Origin: Janthinobacterium lividum
Lineage (GTDB): Bacteria; Pseudomonadota; Gammaproteobacteria; Burkholderiales; Burkholderiaceae_D
Direction of reading: 5' to 3'
NCBI GenBank assembly: GCA_945864765.1
Contig: CAMBDR010000403.1
Span: 1 to 5,125 of the forward strand
Length of the DNA: 5,125 nt
Part shown: piece after piece, positions 1-5,125 of the stretch
Layout of the letters: every line of letters begins with the position of its first letter
How positions within the stretch are numbered: the first letter of the stretch is position 1
Made by a program: the position numbers and the translations under genes
The notes under the pieces: generated by a model
What the model saw: only the letters and a program-made list of their open reading frames with translations
The model's database searches: none
What the model was told of the DNA's origin: nothing

Positions 1-1101
1 AAGGTGGAAAGCCCGGAAGGCGGCGACCCGCTGCGCCAGTGGCGCGTGTTGAAAGACGGCACCTCGCTATGGTGGGCGGTGCAGGCGCGTAACAAGAAAA
101 GTCTCACTTTAAACATGAAAAGCGAGCAGGGCCAGGCCATAGCGCGCCAGTTGGCGCAGGAAGCGGACATCATCATCGAAAATTATCGCCCCGGCGTGTA
201 GGAAAAATGGGGCAGTGGGTATGAGCAATTGGCGGCGATTAAGCCATCGACGATTATGGTGCGCCTGTCGGGCTATGGGCAAACCGGGCCGATGAAGGAT
301 TTGCCCGGTTTTGGCGCGGTGGGCGAATCGATGGGCGGTTTGCGCTATGTATCGGGCCACCCGGATCGGCCCCCGGTGCGGGTAGGCATTTCGATTGGTG
401 ATTCGGTGGCCGCCTTGCATGGCGTGATCGGCGCGATGATGGCGCTGCGGCATCGGGATGCCACGGGTGGGCGCGAGCAAGGGCAGGGGCAAATGGTGGA
501 TGTGGCCTTGTATGAAGCGGTGTTTAACATGATGGAGTCGCTGGTGCCCGAGTACGACCACGCGGGTGTGGTACGCGAGCGCACGGGCGGCGCGTTGCCG
601 GGGATTGTGCCGTCCAACACCTACACCACCGGCGATGGTGAGAATATTGTGATTGCGGGCAATGGCGATGCCATTTTCAAGCGTTTGATGCTGGCCATTG
701 GGCGCGCCGATATGGCCAACGATGCGCAATTGGCACGCAACGACGGGCGCGTGCCGCGCACCAAGGAGATTGATGCGGCCATTGGGCACTGGTGTGCGGG
801 CCAGACCATTGATACCGCCTTGACTTGTCTGAAGGCGGCGGATGTGCCGGTGAGTAAAATCTATTCGGTGCGCGATATGATGAGCGACCCGCAGTTTTTG
901 GCGCGGAAGATGTTTGAGCAGCATCAGTTTGCCGATGGCAGCCCGATCAAGCTGCCGGCGATTGTGCCAAAAATGTCGGCCACGCCCGGCAAAACCGCAT
1001 GGCTGGGGCCGCGCCTGGGGCAGCATAATCATGAGATTTTGCGCGCGCTGGGTTATGATGAGGCGCAGATTGCCGGTTTGGAGCGGGACAAGGTGGTGTG
1101 A
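1..1101 (+). pseudogene. Family III (CaiB/BaiF) acyl-CoA transferase, 5'-partial, interrupted by an in-frame stop
   Basis: The frame is open from base 1 to the TGA at 1099-1101 except for a TAG at codon 67 (199-201). Protein similarity continues across the stop in the same frame: ENYRPGV, stop, then EKWGSGYEQL, matching the usual ENFRPGxxEKWGLGYEQL stretch of this family. Other family marks are KVESPEGGDPLRQW at the left edge, RLSGYGQTGP, PGFGAVGESMGG, and GQMVDVALYEA, whose Asp (499-501) is the likely catalytic acid. Family members are about 390-400 residues; 366 codons are visible, so roughly 30 N-terminal residues lie off the left edge. Such enzymes move CoA between carboxylic acids in the cytoplasm; the substrates cannot be told from sequence. 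A restart after the stop (TTG 229 or ATG 256) would lose the N-terminal CoA-binding part, so function is probably lost. A one-base change from TTG or AAG would explain the stop, as would a sequencing error. Confidence 0.85.
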
Positions 1102-1121
1102 AATTAACCGCAGTACAAAAT

Positions 1122-1126
1122 AGGAG
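1122..1126 (+). promoter_or_regulatory. Orphan Shine-Dalgarno site before ATG 1134
   Basis: AGGAG stands 7 bases before an ATG at 1134. This is a textbook ribosome-binding site, stronger than those visible for the acetylation genes, yet the frame it opens has only 10 codons (MLFDSTNCSA, stop at 1164-1166). It lies 20 bases after the CoA-transferase stop, the spacing expected for a next gene in the same operon. Read as the surviving start signal of a lost gene, or by chance of a very short peptide. Confidence 0.45.
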
Positions 1127-1213
1127 ATTGGCTATGCTTTTTGATTCAACAAATTGTTCCGCTTGAAATTGCGGCAGTTTTTGAAAAGGAGAAATTGGCT
1201 TACGTTTTATTCA
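1123..1213 (+). repeat. Imperfect direct repeat, two 26-base copies (1123-1148 and 1188-1213)
   Basis: Both copies open with GGAGA, run through TTGGCT and a T-rich stretch, and end in ATTCA. They differ by a 2-base insertion after GGAGA, a changed ATGC/TACG block and a 2-base loss in the T-run. The first copy carries the orphan ribosome-binding site and ATG; the second has lost the ATG and reaches into the stop codon of the minus-strand AlgJ-like gene. It may be a small local duplication at the junction of the two gene groups, but a chance match in AT-rich spacer is possible. Confidence 0.3.
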
Positions 1214-1218
1214 GGTGA
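1134..1218 (+). pseudogene. Possible 5' stump of an adenylating enzyme (acyl-CoA synthetase/AMP-ligase-like)
   Basis: The ATG at 1134 gives MLFD and stops after 10 codons. In another frame, open from 1108 to the TGA at 1216-1218, bases 1156-1206 read VPLEIAAVFEKEKLAYV. This resembles the usual opening of AMP-forming adenylating enzymes (pattern like PDxIAVVFExEKLTYxEL). One small frameshift after the ATG would join the two parts, and the similarity ends where the 3' end of the opposing acetyltransferase gene begins. An acyl-CoA ligase beside a CoA-transferase would make metabolic sense. The match is short and read by eye, so this is inference; the stretch could simply be non-coding spacer. 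Confidence 0.25.
1159..1182 (+). terminator. Weak candidate terminator between convergent genes
   Basis: CCGC (1159-1162) and GCGG (1171-1174) can form a 4-bp GC stem around an 8-base loop, followed by TTTTT at 1178-1182. The stem is short and the T-run starts 4 bases after it, so any termination on the plus strand would be weak. On the minus strand no T-run follows the stem. No better hairpin is seen in the 105-base convergent gap. Confidence 0.2.
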
Positions 1219-2346
1219 AATATGGGTAGTTTTTTCGTTCGCATCCAACGGCGCAGGTAAAAAACGCTCCGGTATTTCCCAAATCAATAAACCCGGTTTC
1301 GCGCTGTGATACGCCGGGTCAGCCAAATACGCGCTGGTGGCCTGCCAAAAACCAGCCCCATCCTTGGCTGCATTTAACACCTTGGCATGCAAAGCCTGTT
1401 GCAAATAGCCATGAAACTGCCCACGCAGGCAATACGAGGTGCCGGTCAGTACCACGGGTACGCCCCCGTCATCAAGCAGGCTGCTGGCTGCATCCGCGCT
1501 GGTTTGTTCTATCTTGACCGGGCTTTCGCGGTCGGGTAGCGGGCGCAGCCAGTTGGGGCTGTGTTCCAGACCCATCAGACGCAATAAATCACCAGCACGT
1601 TCTTGCTCCGGCATGCGCTTGCCCACGCCAAATTCGGTCGGTGCAAAGCTTAAACCAAATTGCTCGACCTGCTTTGCAACCTGCTGCGCCACAATCTGCG
1701 CGCCGACCTGGTTCCAGTGGGTGTCGGTGCGGTAATAAGCGTCTTGTCGGGATGCCTGCAAAGCGGGTAGTGGGTCGATTACGTCAATTTTTTGCGCCGC
1801 CAACAGCTTGAGTGCCTTTGCATAGCGTGCCGTATCGTAATGCCAATCTTGCCCATGTGCTGCCAGGTGTGGGTAGTGTGATGAATAGAGGCGGATTTTA
1901 TCCGGCACCAGCAATACCATCAGCTTCACGCCGTCGTGCGCCAGTTTTTTTTCCACTTGGGCAATGAGCTTGATGCGTGCGGCGGTATTGGCCTGAGCCT
2001 CGGGATACGGTTGGATTTCATCGCTCAAAAATAGCCAGCCATCATGCCCTACGTGTACCTGCGCATTGCCGGCGCGCATGAGCAGGTAGCGCGTACCATT
2101 CGCGCCTGCGATCAGGTGCGCGCGCCAGGGTAGATGTTGGTTGAATTGGTTTTCCAGCGCTTTGGCACTGCGGCCACTTAAAATATCGTCCGCTTTGGCG
2201 GGGATGCCATTTAATTGGCTACCGGCACGCCACAGTTGCCACAGGCCCAGTAGCAGCACCAGCAATAACAGCAGTGCCGCCGCATGTCCGGACAGCGGGG
2301 AAGGCGGCGAGGGTGGCGAGGGTGGCGAGGGCTTCGTGGGCAGCAT
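1207..2346 (-). CDS. AlgJ-like membrane-anchored polysaccharide O-acetyltransferase (SGNH-type)
   Basis: This 379-residue protein belongs to the AlgJ/AlgX group, which handles acetyl groups for exopolysaccharides in the periplasm. It has a Pro/Ser-rich N-terminal tail (residues 6-18), one hydrophobic segment (about 22-37) that would anchor it in the inner membrane, and a periplasmic domain. Family marks are HDGWLFLSDE (101-110), DTHW with Asp208 and His210, GTSYC with the expected nucleophile Ser304, and LLIWEIPER (353-361). The Asp-His-Ser set is intact. Position 306 is Cys where the family usually has Ser (GTSYS). Length fits AlgJ (about 390), and no C-terminal carbohydrate-binding domain is present. 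The ATG at 2344-2346 was chosen because it follows a TGAGG site and leads directly into the tail and anchor; extending upstream to 2481 would only add out-of-frame MBOAT sequence. It is the last gene of the three-gene run, 7 bases after the MBOAT gene. Confidence 0.9.
   Translation of the reverse strand: MLPTKPSPPSPPSPPSPLSGHAAALLLLLVLLLGLWQLWRAGSQLNGIPAKADDILSGRSAKALENQFNQHLPWRAHLIAGANGTRYLLMRAGNAQVHVGHDGWLFLSDEIQPYPEAQANTAARIKLIAQVEKKLAHDGVKLMVLLVPDKIRLYSSHYPHLAAHGQDWHYDTARYAKALKLLAAQKIDVIDPLPALQASRQDAYYRTDTHWNQVGAQIVAQQVAKQVEQFGLSFAPTEFGVGKRMPEQERAGDLLRLMGLEHSPNWLRPLPDRESPVKIEQTSADAASSLLDDGGVPVVLTGTSYCLRGQFHGYLQQALHAKVLNAAKDGAGFWQATSAYLADPAYHSAKPGLLIWEIPERFLPAPLDANEKTTHISPE
2303..2329 (-). 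repeat. 9-bp tandem repeat, three copies, encoding Ser-Pro-Pro
   Basis: On the plus strand GGYGGCGAG occurs three times head to tail at 2303-2311, 2312-2320 and 2321-2329. The first copy has C and the others T at position 3. On the coding strand it gives repeated Ser-Pro-Pro codons in the cytoplasmic tail just before the membrane anchor of the AlgJ-like protein. The unit is a multiple of three, so gain or loss of copies would lengthen or shorten the tail without breaking the frame. Confidence 0.85.
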
Positions 2347-2351
2347 GGCAG

Positions 2352-2356
2352 CCTCA
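2352..2356 (-). promoter_or_regulatory. Shine-Dalgarno site of the AlgJ-like gene, overlapping the MBOAT stop
   Basis: The minus strand reads TTTTGAGGCTGCCATG. The TGA stop of the MBOAT gene forms the first three bases of TGAGG, which lies 5 bases before the ATG at 2346. Ribosomes ending on the MBOAT gene would be placed over this start, so the two genes are probably translationally coupled. The site also fixes the start against the longer upstream frame. Confidence 0.6.
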
Positions 2357-3739
2357 AAACTGAAAATACAAAAACGGCGAATACGCTTGCGCCGAGAGCG
2401 TGGCCACAGCCCATACAAACAGTGGCAACAGCGCAAAGCGCAGGGCTTCATTGGCATGGCGCTTGATCCATGGCGCGGCAAACACCAAAACCCAACCCAG
2501 AATGAGGATGGCGATGCGATCCGGCGTCATTTGCCACGCCACCGAGGCGCTCAAGGCAAAACCATGGCTGCCCACCATGCCGCCCAACATGCCCGCCGCT
2601 TCCGTCATATTGGTAGCGCGAAACAAGACCCAGCCGATCAGCACCAACACCAGGGTTTTGGCCACGCGCAGCCAATGCGGCAAGGCGATTGTGCCAAAGC
2701 GCTCCTTGATATAGCGCTCCAGCGCCAGCCAGCCGCCATGCCACGCGCCCCACAGCACAAAAGTCCAGTTTGCACCATGCCATAAGCCGCCCAATAACAT
2801 GGTCAAAAACAAATTCAGATAAGTGCGGCCCCGCCCATGGCGGTTGCCACCCAGCGCAATATACAAATATTCACGCAACCAGTTGGAGAGCGACATATGC
2901 CAGCGCTTCCAAAAGTCGGTAATCGAGGTTGAGAGATACGGGTCGTTAAAGTTTTCCGGGAAGATAAAGCCTATCATCAAAGCCAGGCCAATGGCCATAT
3001 CGGAATAACCGCTAAAATCAAAAAACAATTGCAGCGCATAGGATAAAGCGCCCAGCCAGGAATCAGTAAAACTGGGGTTGGCGGTGCCAAAACAGGCATC
3101 CACCAGCGGCACCACGTTATCGGCAATCAATACCTTTTTGCAAAAGCCGAGCATAAATATCTGGCTGCCACGGGCGAAATTGGCCCAACTATGTACGCGC
3201 CCGGCAAACTGGCTGGCCAGCAAATGGTAGCGCAGCACTGGCCCCGCCACCAAATGCGGAAACAGGGCAATGAAGGCTGAAAAATCGATTAAATTGCGTG
3301 CCGGTGCTGCTTCGCGCCGATAAATATCGACCAAATAACTGATCGCATGAAATAAATAAAACGATAAACCTATCGGTAGCACAATCGGTGTCCAGGCCAT
3401 GGGTTTGCCGCCAAAAGCTTGCAGCATGGCGTTAAAACTCTCGATACCAAAATTGGCGTATTTGAAGTAAGCCAGCGCAGTAAGGTTCAGGCTGACCGCC
3501 ACAAACAGCAGGCGGTAGCGCACCAGCTCATCGCGACAAGCGTCAATGATGAGGGCAAAGCCGTAAGTGATGACGCTGGCCGCCACCAGCAGGGCTAAAA
3601 AGTCCAGCCGCCACCAACCGTAAAAGGCATAACTGAAGAGCAGAATCAGCGCCGAGCGAAAGCGTAGCGGCGTCAGGTAATAACATGCCAAAAACACGGG
3701 CAAGAAGCCAAACAAAAACAGGTTGGAGCTAAAAATCAT
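2354..3739 (-). CDS. AlgI-like MBOAT family membrane O-acyltransferase
   Basis: This 461-residue multi-pass inner-membrane protein would carry acetyl groups across the membrane for polysaccharide O-acetylation by the SGNH proteins on either side. It begins with the characteristic MIFSSNLFLFGFLPVFL and is dominated by hydrophobic segments (for example about 7-22, 28-42, 46-66, 76-93, 118-139, 229-262, 322-342, 358-376, 408-423, 435-452). MBOAT marks are FFDFSGYSDMAIG (239-251), the DFWKRWHMSLSNWLREYLYI block (275-294) followed by LGGNR, and GLWHGANWTFVLWGAWHG (318-335). His321 matches the conserved catalytic His of the family (His322 in Pseudomonas AlgI); His334 is also conserved. The tail PFLYFQF is typical of AlgI-like proteins. 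Length is close to the family norm with no break. The acyl group is taken as acetyl by analogy. The ATG at 3739 lacks a clear Shine-Dalgarno and lies 30 bases after the upstream stop. Confidence 0.95.
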   Translation of the reverse strand: MIFSSNLFLFGFLPVFLACYYLTPLRFRSALILLFSYAFYGWWRLDFLALLVAASVITYGFALIIDACRDELVRYRLLFVAVSLNLTALAYFKYANFGIESFNAMLQAFGGKPMAWTPIVLPIGLSFYLFHAISYLVDIYRREAAPARNLIDFSAFIALFPHLVAGPVLRYHLLASQFAGRVHSWANFARGSQIFMLGFCKKVLIADNVVPLVDACFGTANPSFTDSWLGALSYALQLFFDFSGYSDMAIGLALMIGFIFPENFNDPYLSTSITDFWKRWHMSLSNWLREYLYIALGGNRHGRGRTYLNLFLTMLLGGLWHGANWTFVLWGAWHGGWLALERYIKERFGTIALPHWLRVAKTLVLVLIGWVLFRATNMTEAAGMLGGMVGSHGFALSASVAWQMTPDRIAILILGWVLVFAAPWIKRHANEALRFALLPLFVWAVATLSAQAYSPFLYFQF

Positions 3740-3753
3740 GGCGTGCGCTTAGT

Positions 3754-3770
3754 GTGCGATGAGGTCGCAC
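3754..3770 (-). promoter_or_regulatory. Hairpin between the AlgX-like and MBOAT genes
   Basis: The transcript can form a perfect 6-bp stem with a 5-base loop: GTGCGA, CCTCA, TCGCAC on the minus strand. It starts at the last base of the AlgX-like stop codon and ends 14 bases before the MBOAT ATG. No T-run follows, so it is not a standard terminator. It could slow RNA decay, mark a processing point or tune the level of the downstream gene. The pairing is seen directly; the role is inference. Confidence 0.35.
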
Positions 3771-5119
3771 TATTTCAGCAAGCTATCCGCATGGCGGCAG
3801 ACCTGCACCTGCTGCACGCTGAATTTTTTGGCTTTGCCCGGCATCAGTTTAACTTTGTTGAAACCAGCTGCCAGCGGTGTTTTGATGGCATGGTCCGCAC
3901 CGTCATCCACCAGCGGCAGGGTGAATTTGCGGTTCCCTGGGCTACCCGAAGCTTCCAGCGTCAATTGCCGTGCGCCGCTGGTATTGGCTTGTAGCGACAG
4001 GTAGTCCAATTTTGTGAGGGGTTGATCAAATTCAATCTCCAACGCGTCACCCTCTTTGCTGGGGGCCAAGTTGGTCGTGCCGATTTTGGCTTTGATGGGG
4101 GAGGGGTTGCAGGTGCCCTCGGCCCAAGCGGCGGCACGCAGCAACCATTCGGTATTGTCGCTTAAATAGCGGGCGTCGCGGTATTGGTAGTTGGGCAGGG
4201 CTTTCATGTCGCGCTCGGGCATTTCCCAAATCAAAAGCTGCGGTTTTTGGGTTTGGAAGGCGGCGTCGCGCAAATAGGTTTCAATCCCGACCCACGAGCC
4301 TTTATCGGCCCCCACCGAAACATCAAGCAAATCGCGTTGCAAGGTAAAGCGCAGGGCTTCGGCAAAGCCGGTCCAATTGTCAGAATAACTGCTGCCCAAG
4401 AGCGCAATGCCGGGCGCGGCATCGTCGCCAACCAAGCTGTCTTTACCGCTTTGCCCACGGCTGACGGAAAAGGTGAGCAAGGATTCCGGCGCGAAGGTGG
4501 GGCTGCCCTTGGGTAATTGATCGACCAGATCGCGCGCTTTGGAAACGATTTTTTTCTTGGCCCAGGCCATGCTGAAGTTGACCGGGGCGGTGGCGGCATA
4601 CGGCTTTTTTAATGCCGGGTTGGCGTCGATTTCTGCGCGGATGGCTTGAGCCGCCAACATGGCCCCTGCGGGTGCCCAGTGGGTATCAAGCCGGATATAA
4701 AACGGATTTTCGCCATTGCGTTTGGCGTCATTTAAAAACGGCGTGTTTAAATCGATGACGGTTAAATTGGCCGCGCGCATGGCTTTGGCGATGCGCTCAT
4801 AATTGCTTTGCAGGTAATCGGAAGGTTTTAGTTCGGGCGGCAGGTTTTCCGGATAGACCCGCATTTTTATGGGCACCATGGCGACTGCCAGCGTGACATT
4901 GTTGCGCGCCAGAATTTGATTAATCTTGCTGATCAGGTCAATCGAGGCCTGAATATTGGCATTGTCTTTGGCCTCGGCCAATTCATAGCGGTAATACAGC
5001 CATTCGTTTTTGCCGATGATGGAACTGGGCAGGTCGGCGGCAAAGGCAAGTTGGCTGCAAGGGTTGAATTGGCAAACTGTGGCCAGCCCCAGGCTGGCGA
5101 AGACAAAACGTAAATTCAT
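3770..5119 (-). CDS. AlgX-like secreted polysaccharide O-acetyltransferase (SGNH-type, C-terminal beta domain)
   Basis: This 449-residue periplasmic protein belongs to the AlgX/AlgJ group and is expected to place acetyl groups on an exopolysaccharide. Residues 1-27 look like a signal peptide cleaved after AFA. The catalytic domain shows GKNEWLYYRYE (36-46, the GxxGWLF-type opening), DTHW with Asp145 and His147, GSSYS with likely nucleophile Ser244, and LLIWEMPER (295-303). All three catalytic residues are present. From about 335 to 449 a beta-rich region follows, as in AlgX, whose C-terminal domain binds carbohydrate; the mature protein has only two cysteines, Cys337 and Cys441, bracketing it, so a disulphide is plausible. 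Length is close to AlgX (about 470) and longer than AlgJ. It is the first gene of the run within the window. Only 6 bases upstream of the ATG are visible, so neither its ribosome-binding site nor promoter can be judged. The polymer is unknown. Confidence 0.9.
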   Translation of the reverse strand: MNLRFVFASLGLATVCQFNPCSQLAFAADLPSSIIGKNEWLYYRYELAEAKDNANIQASIDLISKINQILARNNVTLAVAMVPIKMRVYPENLPPELKPSDYLQSNYERIAKAMRAANLTVIDLNTPFLNDAKRNGENPFYIRLDTHWAPAGAMLAAQAIRAEIDANPALKKPYAATAPVNFSMAWAKKKIVSKARDLVDQLPKGSPTFAPESLLTFSVSRGQSGKDSLVGDDAAPGIALLGSSYSDNWTGFAEALRFTLQRDLLDVSVGADKGSWVGIETYLRDAAFQTQKPQLLIWEMPERDMKALPNYQYRDARYLSDNTEWLLRAAAWAEGTCNPSPIKAKIGTTNLAPSKEGDALEIEFDQPLTKLDYLSLQANTSGARQLTLEASGSPGNRKFTLPLVDDGADHAIKTPLAAGFNKVKLMPGKAKKFSVQQVQVCRHADSLLK

Positions 5120-5125
5120 GGCTAT

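Noticed and set aside
199..201. Readthrough or recoding of the TAG (suppression or pyrrolysine)
   Set aside because: The family has no special residue here and no recoding signal is seen nearby. A point mutation or sequencing error is simpler.
109..1032. Long open frame on the minus strand opposite the CoA-transferase
   Set aside because: It is antisense to clear CaiB/BaiF protein similarity, rich in His, Arg and Pro as mirror frames of GC-rich genes are, and shows no recognisable domain.
229..1101. The CoA-transferase as an intact gene starting at TTG 229
   Set aside because: Family similarity continues upstream of 229 through the stop codon to the left edge, and no ribosome-binding site stands at a suitable distance. 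A start here would remove the N-terminal CoA-binding part.
2347..2481. Upstream extension of the AlgJ-like gene by 45 codons
   Set aside because: The extra residues are Cys- and Arg-rich out-of-frame MBOAT sequence. The ATG at 2346 has its own TGAGG site and leads straight into the anchor region.
2141..2785. Plus-strand open frame of 214 codons with a Gly-Glu-Gly repeat
   Set aside because: It mirrors the end of the MBOAT gene and the tandem repeat of the AlgJ-like gene. The repeat explains the apparent Gly-rich motif, and no protein family is recognisable.
3743..4516. Plus-strand open frames opposite the AlgX-like gene
   Set aside because: They are short, overlap one another, lack ribosome-binding sites and lie antisense to a gene with intact catalytic motifs.
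1..5125. tRNA, rRNA, CRISPR array or insertion sequence
   Set aside because: No cloverleaf, rRNA core sequence, spaced repeat array, transposase or terminal inverted repeat was seen on either strand.

Overview
The window looks like chromosomal DNA of a Gram-negative bacterium, most likely a proteobacterium and perhaps a betaproteobacterium. The reasons are moderately GC-rich coding sequence, a CaiB/BaiF-type CoA-transferase, and an alginate-type periplasmic acetylation module that needs an inner membrane and a periplasm. The lineage is an impression, not a demonstrated placement.

Layout. Bases 1-1101 (+ strand) hold the 3' part of a family III (CaiB/BaiF) CoA-transferase. Its reading frame is interrupted by an in-frame amber codon at 199-201, so it is probably a recent pseudogene unless the base is a sequencing error. 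A short AT-richer gap (1102-1206) follows. It holds a good ribosome-binding site and ATG that lead into only 10 codons, then in another frame a short stretch resembling the start of an AMP-forming adenylating enzyme. This may be the stump of a lost acyl-CoA synthetase-type gene.

Bases 1207-5119 (- strand) hold three tightly spaced genes, transcribed right to left and convergent with the CoA-transferase. The first (3770-5119) is an AlgX-like secreted SGNH-type acetyltransferase with a C-terminal beta-rich domain. The second (2354-3739) is an AlgI-like MBOAT membrane protein. The third (1207-2346) is an AlgJ-like, membrane-anchored SGNH-type acetyltransferase. Gaps are 30 and 7 bases, so one operon is likely. 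Its promoter lies beyond the right edge.

By analogy with alginate and related exopolysaccharide systems, the MBOAT protein would move acetyl groups from a cytoplasmic donor to the periplasmic side. The two SGNH proteins would then handle acetyl groups and place them on a polysaccharide. No polymerase, glycosyltransferase or AlgF-like gene is in the window, so the polysaccharide cannot be named. I see no wholly new system. The points most worth checking are the broken CoA-transferase, the gene stump at the convergent junction, the two differently built acetyltransferases flanking one MBOAT gene, and an in-frame 9-bp tandem repeat in the anchored one.
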